Below are positions 51,166-63,296 of a stretch of DNA of 64,000 bases, piece by piece (within the stretch, counting starts at the first letter, position 1; each line of letters opens with the position of its first letter). The notes under the pieces were generated by a model, which had not been told where the DNA came from, did no database searches, and was given only the letters and a program-made list of their open reading frames with translations. Source of the DNA: Sipunculus nudus (lineage: Eukaryota; Annelida; Sipuncula; Golfingiida; Sipunculidae); NCBI GenBank assembly GCA_026874595.1, contig CM049321.1, positions 18,258,979 to 18,322,978 on the forward strand, given 5' to 3'. Position numbers and translations under genes: made by a program.

Positions 51166-54100
51166 TAGTAAACAATATTATTCCAGTCTGTAATAAATAG
51201 GTGTAGTACACAAGCAGATAGGCTAAGGTGTGCATTAGGTGTTTTCAAACCGGTTGCAGGGGTATAATAGACCTGTTGATTATTTTTATTAGTAATAAGA
51301 TTTTTTTCTATTGAAAAAAGTGTTTGGATTGGAAAGATCGTATCGCACTTGTGATATTGTTTCCTGATTTGCATCTATTTTTAATGTTTCACTGCTTGTA
51401 CATTTGTTATTATTTTTCAATGAAATTAATAATGATGATGCATTTAAGAAGGATAACCTAAGAGTCGGTGCTAGAAATAGCACAAATTGGAAGCTTCTCA
51501 AATGCCGAGGCTTAATGTATATGCGAGATATGCAAACTTACTGAATTACATTTACTTGACCTGCCTCCGTCCACTAGTGAACAAAAGCTGGAAAGATAAA
51601 GTTCCAGACACTTGGTCCTTAAGCGTTCTAACCTACAGAGCATCGATCCTAGGTTGATGGCAAATTCACGTTTGTCAGTAGCCAGATACCAGGATGCGCA
51701 AGGCCAGGATAGCAACTACCTAAACTGCAACCACCAAGAACAATCGTCCAATAAGTAGAGTGAGATTTTCCTCAATAACCAATACTCTTTTCAATCGGGG
51801 GAGAGTTCCACGTTTGTTACCGAGTTTGGATAATTCTGATTAATGCAATGTGATTGATTGGATCAGGTAGTTATTTAAAAAGAAACCATCTCTATGCAAG
51901 AACTAAATAATTCACGTATTCTACAAAATCTTTTTAATGCTGTTACGGAAACTAATATAAACAGATCACGTATGTGTGATGAACAATAATTTTGTAATGG
52001 AGATAAAAAAATAAGATTCTGTAACACCAGGCAGCGTGAAATGTCTAGGGGAATGAATAAAGAGGTCAGTGTTTTTTTTGTTAACAAATAACTTTAATTT
52101 ATTCTTAAAACAACCCTAACATTACAATACACTAAATCAATACAATTATACAGTAAAACAGCGGTATAGCAATAAATCAATACAATCACACAGTAAAATA
52201 AACAATGTGCACAGTACCTGGATACCACCACCGTCACAACAACAAGTTCTTTAAAATGTATACTCTTGGATAACAAGACCACACCAATCCTCTCGGAGAA
52301 TAACAGCCCAACGTAAAGCTCTTGTAACAATCCAGAAAGTAAACTTGAGGCAGGCAGCATTAATCTGTATAGAGTTAGTAATAGCAGAATCCCTGAAATT
52401 ACTGGATAATCGGACATGTCCTACAAACTGACCTTAACACGTCTGTGTCCGCTGGAATCTTCTCTCCTCTCTCTCTCTGCTCTAAAACACAGCCCCCTAT
52501 TTATCTTCTTGCCCCAAGCCGAGAATTGTCGACTTCTCGAACAGTCTAAGGAATCTAACATATACACAGTAAACACGCGTTACAGGAATCATCTACAAGA
52601 ACGTCGCTGTGTCTCTACATACCAGGGTCCACATGTGACCTCGGCCGGGCGAGAAAATCCCAAGCTAGCATGACAACGAGAGTTGTACGGATTAAACTGA
52701 GAATGTTACAAGCGGCCCGGCGAGGGCGCCACAACACGAGTTACGTCCGTGTCACACAATAAAAAGGGCACCTGTAAAAATACATAAATAAACTATAGTA
52801 AGAAATAAAATTGATCGAGACATGTTGACGGTATATTTTATCAGTACTATAGTCCCAGTTATATATGTACAGAGACCAAAAGGGGGATCTAGAAATTAGA
52901 CACAGATATTGAATACCCAATGATATTTGCTCAATTATATCATTCAATGATTTTATAGAACATCATTTGACATCCGTATGCTAGTGATGCCTGGTTACAA
53001 TGCCTGGAATTCACCTTGATCTTGAAGTCGAGAAAGGAATAGAGACGAGACCGAAATCATTTATCATTGAAAGTAAGACCGCAACAATGTGCTCAGAGAT
53101 TGGTTTGGAGACTTATCTCTGTGTAATAAGCCATCAACTTTTTTATGGCCTCCTTCTTGACCCTATACAAGGGAGGGGGTGTTACACTGGTGACACACTT
53201 TACCTACTCCTTATCATTTCTCTCACTCCATCCTGAACGAAATTCTGTAGTCACACTGCTCTTAATGACTAAAGGGTCCAACATTACTAAAATCCTATGA
53301 TCAGACCTCGGGTTTCGATTTAGAGCGGTCCAGGAAATCTAAGTGCTGATCATAGAATTGTGTTATATATTGCTTGACCCTGGAGCAGAGACTCAGGAAC
53401 TCGCAGGAAATCTTACGAACTGCATGGAGGGGCCCATCGAGTAACTAACTCCGTAACTTCCTAATAGCTTAAATAAATTCTATGTGCTGTGAATACTGGA
53501 CCTTCATAAAAAGGCATTGCTATGGCACCCATCGCGTTAGTGCTACCATCACCTCTTTATAAGAAATAGAGGTGAGGGGTTTTCTCTATACATACAGAAT
53601 TCCATTATTGAGTCCAAACAAACATACTCTCTCTATTATTAAATTAATATAAACTTTAATCTAATTATCATTAAAATTCAATACTCTGACAGCCCTCGTT
53701 TATAGGACTATAAAATATGCTTGTGGTTTTAAAGATTGTGTTTGAGTAAATACATAAACTATTTTTTTCTTAATTCTCCTTTTGCTTAACCAATGCTTGC
53801 TTCAGCTGTTCGATGTCCCACTCTCACTGGCCAAATAACTTTCGTGGAATCGACTCGGTCATTTGTTGATTGAATAAAGGAAACTCTGATTTCTATTTTT
53901 GATGTAATTGAAACATGTCTTTCTCGATAGTTAGGTAATTTGACAGTCATAGACTAAAATTAGCATATTGCCTTTTTCAAGTACTATATACCTGTTTCTC
54001 TTATCTAATACAAATATACTGGTGTCATGTTTTAATGAACAATTCATCTGCCGTCTTCGTAAGGTATATGTTTATTTTAAACAATGTGATTAAGTGCAAG

Positions 54101-55051
54101 ATAATAAAAGTAAAATCATTTTTTTTATTTTTATTGCCTTTTCCGTTTGAGCTAAAATATTGTTTTGTGCATCACGAATATTTATAAACCACACTACACA
54201 TGTCGTCACAATTTATCATAAGAGAGATCAAATATTTGTTTATCCATAACAATGCATTTCTCTTTCTTTTACTTTTTCATAAAACATAGTTTAATATGGA
54301 CTGTTATTTTTATTTTTTTTTTTATTTTGCATTTTATTATTAACAGTTAATGCTCTAAAGAAAAAAAAACTTTCCTATTGATGCTATTAATTCTATTATA
54401 TTTATAACAGGGTTCAGGCTATGTGAACAGATATATCACCATATTATAATTTTAGAAATTAATTTATAATTATAAATAATGAATGAATAAACCTAATCGC
54501 ACGGACCAATCCACCTTCAGTGCCGGACCCGCTACAGCTGGACCAGAGCTTGGATTGATCGCTTTAAAGCTGGACCTCAGGCCGGGTCGCTTTTGTGACC
54601 ATGGATAATAAAGGGTTCTCTAAAGTAGGGAAAAAAATTTCCCAAAATTTATCAACTACACATTAGTTCATTATGGCCCAAGAGATACTCTTTTTTAAGC
54701 AATTTTTTTTGTATTTCTTTCCGTAAATTGTAACGCCGGGCCTCTGAAAGTCCGCGTGTAATCCCGGCACAAAGTGCAATCGTTACAATCAGTAGGGGAA
54801 ATGTCACCTCCAGGAGTGCCGAAAATCTAAATTGCGTATCAACTATTACTTTAAAAATTGCAAACAATGCTCCCGACAGTTCCGCATTCATATTGTCACC
54901 AACCCATTTTCATTCATGTTTATCTTTTTAAATTGATGCGTATGTTCAATGTTCGCGTATGCATGTGTATGATAAAACATCAGACTCGGATAAAAGTAAT
55001 ACAACTGCTGCAGTATGTTATAGCAATATGATTTCTCAATGTTTTCACAGT
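51166..55051. other. Intergenic, mostly unassigned
   Basis: No gene recognised. 52100-52200 has an internal repeat (AAATCAATACAAT-A-ACAGTAAAA twice), and 52420-52740 is GC-richer; both look like parts of an unknown element. A minus-strand 79-codon frame at 54652-54891 has a hydrophobic segment (TFPLLIVTIALCAGI) followed by a basic tail, with no family match that I know. Confidence 0.4.
54652..54891 (-). CDS. Possible small membrane-segment ORF (doubtful)
   Basis: 79 codons from ATG: a hydrophobic stretch LLEVTFPLLIVTIALCAGI at about residues 26-44, then a basic, charged tail (RRYNLRKEIQKKLLKKE). One transmembrane helix with a positive flank is plausible. There is no recognised family, no splice or promoter signal, and the length is within chance for AT-rich DNA. 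It lies downstream (minus strand) of the lectin gene. Confidence 0.15.
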   Translation of the reverse strand: MNAELSGALFAIFKVIVDTQFRFSALLEVTFPLLIVTIALCAGITRGLSEARRYNLRKEIQKKLLKKEYLLGHNELMCS

Positions 55052-55057
55052 TTTATT
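55052..55057 (-). terminator. Candidate poly(A) signal of the lectin gene
   Basis: AATAAA on the minus strand, about 330 bp after the lectin stop codon. Confidence 0.4.
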
Positions 55058-55388
55058 ACTGTTGTCGCACATTTCGCTAACGGATGGCTCCAAGGTTCAT
55101 TGCATTTTTCCAATTACGGTCTTAACCTGCAGGCTAATAACAATAATATGCTTTTATCGAACTTTTTTTCTCTTCTCTATTTCGACATGATAACCTACAT
55201 ATCACGTTATGTATAAACGGGAAACCTCTGCCATTACACGTGTTGCGAGCTGAAAACACTCAGCACTTCGAAGAGAATACCAACAAATAATCTGTTATCT
55301 AAAAGCACGAAGTGTATGTGTCAAATAAGAATGGATTTGGAGCATTCCTAACCTGGTCGTCTCCGAGGGGAAAGAGCAGGACTTGAAT

Positions 55389-55636
55389 TTAAACTGATCC
55401 TTTACATTCTGTAGACCTTTCACAAAGTCCATGGTACTTAATTGTTTTCCAACTACACCCCCAGCGCCACTCCTCGAACCCGTCAAGAATTATGTGAAAA
55501 CCAAGAGCTCTACATGCCAAACGAAAACCGTTTAACCAGTTTTCATACGGAACTTCCTTTTGAGTTGCCGCCCATGACCATTTTTGGACAAGGACGTCAT
55601 ACCTTCCGCTGGTCCAGTAAATATATTTCGTTTCTC
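55389..55636 (-). CDS. Lectin gene exon 4: CTLD, second half and stop
   Basis: 248 bp including TAA, acceptor CATTCCAG. Carries the WSWAATQKEVPYENW loop and the final C...W..C......CE cysteines, then a short tail STECKGSV. Confidence 0.85.
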
Positions 55637-56820
55637 CTGGAATGAAGGTCAATCAATAAATCATAATTGTCATAATATATTCTATCGACATGAGAAAAAT
55701 TTATAATCTACATTCCAAATTTAAAATTGCAGCAACCTTCCGACAATAAAACATCTTGCACAAACATAATATATATGGGTTAGACACTTTTTTTTTGTAA
55801 TTCTGATATATGTGTTGGCGAGTGTATATACGTGAACTTAGTTTCTTGATGTGCTCCTGTTCCTCTATCGTCTCTATGCTGACGAGGTCACCGCCTGCTG
55901 CTTTACACCTGTCTTGCGAGGCTCCCCACGTCAGTTGCTTTTCAATGACCCTGTAGCAAGACCCTTCCTGCCTTCTTTTCGACAGAAAGAGATTTCCCCA
56001 GCCGTCGGGGCAAAGGCCTGTATATAAAGGAAATGTAACATTAGTCATACATTACAAAGGCTAAAAGGTGAGTCTAATTCGCGAGTCTTGAAATATAAAT
56101 GATGCATTTGCAAACAAGAATAGTAAAGCTTGGTTTTCGCAGTCCCCCCCCCCCCAAACAGTGTTCTTAACGCCAGCAACGGCTAACATGTGCTAAAACT
56201 ATGCATGATCAACATGTACATCTATGCAGAGATTTATGTCAAGTTCTACGATCAGTTTACACTGCAAACGATTTTGGATGTATTTCCTCATATTTTATCT
56301 TGATGTTGAAAGCAAGGGTGAAGGTTTTCTGACTCGCACAATACCATGGATGATATATTTGAGGTTCAAGATCAGATGTTGACACACAGATAATAAAAGA
56401 CCGTTTGAGCGCTTGATGAGAAAGATAAGCTATATATACCCATCTGACTCTAAGTAGGACACAGTTCGAAGAAATGAGACATTTGGAGTTGATATTCCGA
56501 AAGGTTCTGGTAAACCCTTTTCACTCAGGCCACTGTGACCTACATGTCTGGGCCTTGTTGTCTTTGTTGTATTTTATTTAACTGAGCTAGGTGTCATGGT
56601 CCATGATCACTTTTCACTCTTAAAAACCGCTAGCAAGAATGCTTATATGGTTGAACATTTCTACAGGACAATAATGGCACAATGGCGTCAGTTTTAGGTG
56701 AGGTCCTACTGGTCCACTGCATCACTAAAATATGGTGTTATTTTAAGGATACACGTTTATTTGTGCACATGCATTTCACAACATTTATTCACGCAAATTC
56801 GCACACAGGGGCTTAACGTG

Positions 56821-56876
<56 letters not shown>

Positions 56877-56897
56877 TAAGAGAGAGAGAGAGAGAGT

Positions 56898-56947
<50 letters not shown>

Positions 56948-57888
56948 GAGAGAGAGAGAGATTCAGAGAAAGAAAGAGAGAGAGTGAGAATAGAGAGAGA
57001 TGGCTATGAATGACCATGCTGCTTTAATGTTACTATGGGACCTGAAAACTAAGAAAAGTCGGTTTACTGCCGATGGGAATCGAACCCACGATCATTCGAT
57101 TTTCGATCGGCTGCTTTAACTTCTAAGTTACGACAGATCCCAAACCCCTCTGTGCATTTCTTCACTTATAGGAACTAGCGAAATGGTGTAACGGTTGTGA
57201 CGTCAGAGTATTTCCCACTACATGCGTCGGCACAGCGACTTTGCATGCAGCAGAGAGAACTGTTGGCCCTATATGTTGTGCGGCACATATTATGTAGAAT
57301 GTATATGAATAGATATGCTGGTCATTGTATAGGGATGAAGCTCGAATACACAGAAAGATCGGTCCACTGCTACGACAGATCCCCAACTCCAACTTTTGTG
57401 TATTTACACACTTTAACAGGAACCAGCGAAGTGGCGTCATTGGAAGATCATGGATTTGAGTTGTTATCAGATTCACAGTTTGTATATCAAGTATTTATAA
57501 AGGTAAGCGAAGAATTAATTATATATAAAGTATAAACTTCACATAACAATGAAATAATTTGTACCGTTGCATACAGCTGTAGGTGCAAAATTCTCGCCAG
57601 TATTTAGTAGGAGACTCATGCAGCGGTTCTTACACATGTCTGCACAATGTGAACTAAGTGTGCTGTTTTCCTTCTTTTGTACTGCTGAATGTTGGTCATT
57701 CTTCAAACTAAACACAATTCTTGCCCAATATATGATACCTATAAATTAATATGGTTATGTTGACCGATTATTTTTTTACTCAAATGTTTTAGGTTTGTAA
57801 ATTGGCTTGCCAGTAAATATGTGATAGATTATGTTTGTCAAAATATCTTACCTGACAAAACTATAATGGCCATACGATTAAACCGCAT
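55389..57888 (-). CDS. Secreted C-type lectin-domain protein (4 exons, 214 aa)
   Basis: Exons (minus): 57888-57852, 57738-57565, 56017-55832, 55636-55389; 645 bases, all junctions phase 1. Signal peptide MRFNRMAIIVLSGIIYWARI is split over exons 1-2. Exon 2 continues with a Cys-containing segment (HCADMCKNRCMSLLLN ... VCN) that I cannot assign, weakly PAN/apple-like. The CTLD runs from LCPDGW through SCYRVIEKQLTWGASQDRC, AAGGDLVSIE, IYWTSGRYD, ENWLNG, CRALG, FEEWRWGC and LCE, so all canonical cysteines are present. The Ca-site motifs EPN/QPD and WND are missing (KEVPYENW, EEWRWGC), so sugar binding by the usual calcium route is doubtful. Secreted; a role in recognition or immunity is inferred from the family. 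Its neighbour at 45-47 kb is a broken duplicate. Confidence 0.82.
55832..56017 (-). CDS. Lectin gene exon 3: CTLD, first half
   Basis: 186 bp, phase 1 to 1, acceptor TATATACAG, donor TTCAC/GTATAT. Contains the CPDGW start and the TW-A---C---GGDL-SIE signature of the first CTLD helix region. Confidence 0.85.
56824..57000 (+). repeat. Compound (TA)n(GA)n microsatellite in the lectin intron
   Basis: TA tract at 56824-56875 followed by about 120 bp of GA-rich repeat. In the intron between lectin exons 2 and 3. Confidence 0.9.
57067..57140 (-). repeat. tRNA-like SINE head in the lectin intron
   Basis: On the minus strand a B box GGGTTCGATTCCC (57075-57087) and an A-box-like TAACTTAGAAGTTAAAG lie at tRNA spacing. 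The two ends do not pair into an acceptor stem, so it is a tRNA-derived repeat, not a tRNA. Confidence 0.45.
57565..57738 (-). CDS. Lectin gene exon 2
   Basis: 174 bp, phase 1 to 1, acceptor TTTATAG, donor AACG/GTACAA. Completes the signal peptide and encodes about 40 residues with four cysteines. Confidence 0.68.
57852..57888 (-). CDS. Lectin gene exon 1 (signal peptide start)
   Basis: ATG plus 11 codons and one base, ending in donor TCAG/GTAAGA. The same 37-bp exon occurs in the pseudogene copy at 47208-47244, which supports it. Confidence 0.75.
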
Positions 57889-57951
57889 ATTGCAGAACAC
57901 ACAAAATGGATGGATATTTAATATCCATACCTCTACAGGTCGGGATGGTCC

Positions 57952-57963
57952 TGTATCATAAAC
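57952..57963 (-). promoter_or_regulatory. Possible TATA-like element of the lectin gene
   Basis: TTTATGATACAG on the minus strand about 65 bp before the start codon. The pseudogene copy keeps TTTATAATACAG at the same place (about 47316-47327). The conserved position supports a core promoter. Confidence 0.35.
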
Positions 57964-58149
57964 AGCATTTAGTTAGACGAAATAGAGCTGTTTCTTCAAT
58001 CAATGCACCTAACAATACAAATGTTAAATATATTTTTTAACCAAAAAAAAAAAAAAAAAAATAGACCAGACGCAACGGGACCAGAAGCCCCATCATGATG
58101 GTTCTCACGGAACTCTAATCTCTGGCCAACACCCGATTCCTAGGTTACC

Positions 58150-58930
58150 TCCATGGCAACGACATCCCCTATTAAACAAATCAACTTTATTATAAAACAC
58201 ATTTTGTAACATTAGAACGGAACCGTTTGAATTCAAAATTTACTTTTAGGATTCAGGTTGGCTGCACAATTAAAAAGAATGTACCACGGATGTTTTTCTG
58301 ACCTTCCAAAAATCTCATTAAAATCTTTCAAATTCAATCTTACAAAATTGCAGCTAGGCAAACCAAATATCCGAACGGTAAAATCTTATAGGCCTCGAAC
58401 CATGTAGGAAAGTAGTGAAAGTGTTTTTACAATGTTCGGGCTCTGGTTAATAACGCTCGCTCTTGTTTTATTTTCGTTACGAATCAAGTAAAATAAATGT
58501 TTGTAAGAAAATTAAATATGATAAAATATAATGGTGCTCTTTCATATACACCTTACCTTCCCCAGGTGCAAAATTTATCAACCACTCACCTGACTGACTT
58601 AAGGCCAAACATATTGCGCCATGTGGAGTTCAAGACACCTGCAATAATCATGTAGGGATCCGCAATCGATCAGCTCGAGCATTATACAAAGGTGTCTCAG
58701 CTATCAGTTATAACTCTTTTTTACACAGAAACTAATGCGCTTAATTGATGTTATTTCATACAGCAATATACAGTGTGATAGCCTATTGCTGTGTTAAAAG
58801 CAATCAATGAATAGGCTTCATAGATATAAAATTTGAGAAATGTATTCACAGATGTACTAAAGATGAAAGACCAGTACCGATCTATTTGCCACCATTAAAT
58901 TGTAATAATAAATAAAAAATAAATAGCTGC
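58150..58930. repeat. Lectin-unit upstream block, copy B
   Basis: Shares GATCAGCTCGAGCA, ATAACTCTTTTTTACAC, AATGCGCTTAATTGAT and TTATTATAA blocks with copies A, C and D. Upstream of the intact lectin gene. Confidence 0.6.
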
Positions 58931-58997
58931 CTGTATTCAGGAATCAACCAAGCTATACCATGATATATTTGATTCACAACTGTTATTCTGGATTTCG

Positions 58998-59245
58998 GAT
59001 GTTTTCATCTATATAGATAGATAGATAGATAGATAGAGTGATAGACATCCAGACAGCTAGCTAGCTGGATAGCTAAATAGCCAGATAGCTAGCTAGTTAG
59101 AAAGATCGATCGATCGATAGATAGATAGATAGAAAGATATAAAGATGAATGAATAAATAAAAAAAATAATAAATTGACAGACAGACAGATAAACAGACTG
59201 ATAGATAGAGAGATAGATAGGCAGGTAGAAAGCTAGATAGATAGA
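58998..59245 (+). repeat. (GATA)n-type compound microsatellite
   Basis: Runs of ATAG/GATA with interspersed AGCT, GATC and ACAG tetramers over about 250 bp. Confidence 0.9.
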
Positions 59246-60397
59246 GGGATCCTTAAACTTCCACTGTTTGCTTCAATATTGTCAACACAAGTTTTTTATA
59301 GTTTAAAATATTTTGTGATAACATTCGGTCGACTGAGAGAATTTTTTCCCCATTTCAGATTTTTAGAAACACATTGACAGAAGTATTTTGGAGGTTTTAG
59401 TACAACAAAGTGAGAGAAAAAAATCCGTACACGACATCACCGCCAGCCAGCCAGTTGCAATTCTCTACATTCTTTAATTCCTACTTTAATCAAAGAATTT
59501 GGGTGTGGTATCAAAGCAGCGTCAGTTGCTATAAACGTTTCCGATACACGTGCGCTTATCACCAAAATCTCACTGCAGATGCGCTTCCACCTGGACGCTC
59601 TCCTCGGATAACTTTCGTGTCGAGTCCTCGGTCCGTTATCGAACACTGTCAGTCTTATTTCTCAAGGTCTCTCAAAACCACTAAAACTTGGGCGTCACAG
59701 GTCAACTGATGAAATGTCGGGTGTAATGCTAGCAACATAATATAGGTCTCACACACACACACACACACATATAAGAAACTATGGAGGAAGCCTTGGACAG
59801 GGCTATTATGGTAGCCTTAGTTACATATCGACATATAGACGTGATGCAAAACAACTGACGTAGCCGAGACCGGCTAGTCAGAGACCTAAACCACAGGGCA
59901 CGATACCCAATTTGTACCAACGTAACCAAGTGATCCGAGACCAAAAGTCAAGATAAATTTAAAAGAAAAACCTGAAAAACCTGAAAAACTGAAACTGGAC
60001 CTGCCATAAATGGTTTCTGTTATAATTGTTGCAGTAGGGTTTTCACAATGATTTAGATAAAGAGCAAATATGTGCAAATTATGGTGCATAGTTTACAAAA
60101 CCTGGATTTCTTAATAGTCTATTAATTAAAACTGAACAGAGACCGAGACAAGATATAAAAATAAGATCAGAAACTCCAATACCGAGACCGGAAATTTGAA
60201 TGCCGAAAGAGACCGGCTAGTCCATGACCTTGAGAGAACTTTGAAGACCGAGTTTCGAGTCAAGTCGGGTCTCAATATCCAAGAGAGTCTTGAGAACAAT
60301 CTGGATATATATTCAATTGATATGGTAACCCAAGACAGGCAAGTCTTGGCGGGGTCTTGAGGTACAATACTGTAAAAGTAGGCCAGTGTATTAAAGA
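59246..60397. other. Intergenic, low-complexity
   Basis: (CA)n at 59749-59771. 59860-60370 has recurring GAGACCG and AAGTCTTG motifs, a diffuse simple repeat. No gene recognised. Confidence 0.45.
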
Positions 60398-60630
60398 TTA
60401 TAATACAAAACGTGGACAATTATGACCATACTGGGGTTTCCAGTAATAATTAAACCATGCAGATGCACCATATGAGTCATACCATCCTGAGTTGTAGAAG
60501 TATGACAGTTGCGAAGCGAGTGTATTCGAACCTGCACGCGCATTGACTTTGACAAGCAAATCAACTCGAGCGATTGCTTTTTCAGAAGAAGACTCCGTGT
60601 AAATATTGACAATTTTCTCGGGACACGAGC
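60398..60630 (-). pseudogene. Orphan exon at a lectin exon boundary, HYR-like start
   Basis: The acceptor flank GTTACATTTCC-TTATATACAG is almost identical to that of lectin exon 3, and the frame after it is open to a stop (77 codons). It begins GSCPEKIVNIYTESSSEKAI, like the start of a HYR (hyalin repeat) domain, and ends with an aromatic-rich part (SGWYDSYGASAWFNYYW). No lectin second half follows. It may be the last exon of a small gene or a decayed piece; no signal exon was found upstream. Confidence 0.4.
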
Positions 60631-61609
60631 CTGTATATAATGGAAATGTAACTGTAGATAACAAATGGTATCAGAAGTTTAGGCCAAAACTCACTAATTT
60701 TCTCACCCACAAACTCATATCCGGCGAGACAGTTTGGCGATATTTTTGTGCACCCTTAACAGCAACAGCAGCAGCACACACACACACAAACACACACACA
60801 AATATATATATATATTTAGAGAGAGAGAGAGAGAGAGAGAGATGAGAGAAAGGGTGTCTAAAAGTCGCATAAAAGCCATTTCCCAAAAGCTTTGGTGTCG
60901 CGGAAGAAAATAATAAGAAAAAGTTTCATCTGAGGTTGCAATTCTCCCTCCAAAAATCCAACTGAACTGATCAAGCCTATAAGGAAGGCACAATTATATA
61001 GAGGGTGCCCCCACCCGAACACACACACACACCTATTCCACTTCAAACCCAGAATATGAAATCTTTATAGCTAACTTGTTCTTTTACATATTACAACATC
61101 AACGATTGGAATTAAATGAATATCAGTTTAAATACACCGGAGACAGACAGAGTATTCAGAACAATAGTTGATATGACAATTGCATACGTACCTACCTCAA
61201 ATGTACCTTACTATCCGTTCAATAGTACGTAAATACACTGCGTATAATAATAAAATGATATTCTTCAGGTTAACGTTATCATCGGCCTGTATTTGGAGGG
61301 AGGGCTTTCTCCCTGGCCAAATTCATTAATTGCGGTTTGTGTATCAAATATAAGGTTAAATGAAGTAATTCCTTTGCTTCCATAATTAAAAAAAAAGTGC
61401 CATATGTTATGTGTGCCAAGGGTTATTTGATTTATTGTGAGTCTATGAAAACATAATTTGTTGAAATTGCTTGTAGCTAAACAAAGGGCAAGGTTTAATA
61501 CATCTCGCCTAGGTATAATAAATATTCTACTTTCTAATTTATGTATGAGGAGACTATAACAAATTTTAAATATGCAAGTATGAAAAAAATATTATAATAT
61601 TACGAGATG
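60631..61609. other. Intergenic with (CA)n(TA)n(GA)n
   Basis: Compound microsatellite at 60776-60845. A minus-strand MKLFLIIFF start at about 60930 looks like a signal peptide but has no donor or continuation. Confidence 0.45.
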
Positions 61610-62240
61610 TCTCGCATACACCTTAGAACGTTTACCAACTCACCACATGACCGACTTTAAATCAATAATAGTGGGCCGTGTGGAGTTTCAGACGATTGCT
61701 TCATTTATGTGAAAAGCAGCAATAGACCAGCCAAAGCATTTATATCTGTTTGTCTCTGCTATTAATAATAACTCTTTCTGATGCGTTTAATCGATCTTAT
61801 TCCGCAAAGAGGTCGCTATCTTGTAAGGTTTTTGCTTTTTGTTGCAACGAAATCCATAAATATTTAGGGCTAATGGCTTTGTTGTTATGTTAAAAGGTAA
61901 CCATTTAAAATACTTTGTGAGTCTTCAGAAGCAGAATTAACATTAAACTCATCTGTTGATATGCAATGTAAGCCTACTCAGCTGTCGCTGATCAACAACC
62001 CCTACCAAGGTCACATCCTTGATAAAACCCTAAAGCCGATTAATCGGTATATTATAATGGATTAGCCGTATGTAATCTTGGAACACAATCCTTTTATCTT
62101 AAATATACTACGACGATTACCTCAACAAATTAACAGATTGTTCCACGGGTTTCAACTTGACACAAAGTAAAATTCCATCAAAATCTGTTCAGAACATATA
62201 GTGTAAAATTGCACACAGACAAGCCAAATAATCAAGGGTA
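61610..62240. repeat. Lectin-unit upstream block, copy C
   Basis: Matches copy A in order: GATGCGTTTAATCGAT, then TATTATAATGGATTAGCCGTATG, here quoted as the key match TATTATAATG, then the AAAATTGCACACAGACAAG segment shared with copy B. No lectin exons lie beside it. Confidence 0.55.
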
Positions 62241-62429
62241 AAATGTAATACCTTCTGGCACCTGTTGGTGGTATGAAATATATTTTAATAACCCTATCAT
62301 TGAAGTGACTTTATGCTTAATGACTTTATGACTTTTTGAAGAAGTTCATGCTATGGTAATTTTTTTTTGTCAGAAAATGCAATGACATGTAAAATACATC
62401 CATGTATTAGTAGTCATGAATAATTATAC

Positions 62430-62700
62430 AATTGCGAGATAATTTGGTAAGGTAGAAGTTGACCTTTCTCAAACGTAGCTGACTTTAAACAAATTATAGT
62501 ATTTAATAAGAGCTCCCGAATATTGCATAAGTTATGTCCAAATTCGACAATCAATCAGCTCGTGCACTTATATTTAGATTGCTCTTCCTATTTCTTATGT
62601 CTCTCGAACATAGAAAAGGGCGCCGTTACGGTATTTCCCGTAAACGTCTACTTCTGGTTTGTATATCAGCTTATAGCTTATTATTTGAACAAATACTATA
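62430..62700. repeat. Lectin-unit upstream block, copy D (partial)
   Basis: AATCAATCAGCTCGTGCA and the preceding GCTGACTTTAAACAAAT match the other copies; it then diverges. Confidence 0.45.
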
Positions 62701-63231
62701 TTTGCCGATTAGTTTCAATTAAAGTATGTCCGTCTTTAAATGTCAGGACCTCTTAACACTTCTTCCCATGCAACTGAGTCTAAGGAATTTGTGTGCTAAT
62801 TCTTCCTGAACACAGAAAAAAAAACAATGTGAGATAATGTTTTTGGTCATAATATTGTAAATAGTTCTACGTGCCACCTTTGGGTTAATTATTTACTCTC
62901 AATCAAATTTGAAAAAGGGCGAAATTTATTTTTCTGTCCTTTAATTGGACCACGGACAAATGGTAATTGCTAAAGCCCAGTCGTGTTACGTCAGCTTAGC
63001 CAAAACCTAATCACTCCCCCACGAATGCATGAAATGGCCCGTCCCTTATAAACTATAACTATATTATTATGTAGTAGATGCTTGTGATATATTGAATCCA
63101 AAGTTATAACGAAAAATATATCCTCGAGCCACCCACAATGTATCTCTTTACTAATTGGTAACATATTTTTTTAACCCCATCTGGATCTCATCGATTCAAA
63201 AGACCTACCTTTTACCGATCGCCAGTGACAT

Positions 63232-63296
<65 letters not shown>

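Noticed and set aside
56698-57017. 103- and 86-codon frames over the TA/GA microsatellite
   Set aside because: Low-complexity YIYIYI and RERERE translations; not genes.
58590-58640. A 49-bp minus-strand segment between TTGCAG and CAG/GTGAGT
   Set aside because: It has good splice-like edges but is not open in the phase needed and the splice signals are not kept in the related blocks.
60858-60929. MKLFLIIFF signal-peptide-like start on the minus strand
   Set aside because: No donor site and a stop after 23 codons; it cannot be joined in phase to the 60.6 kb exon.
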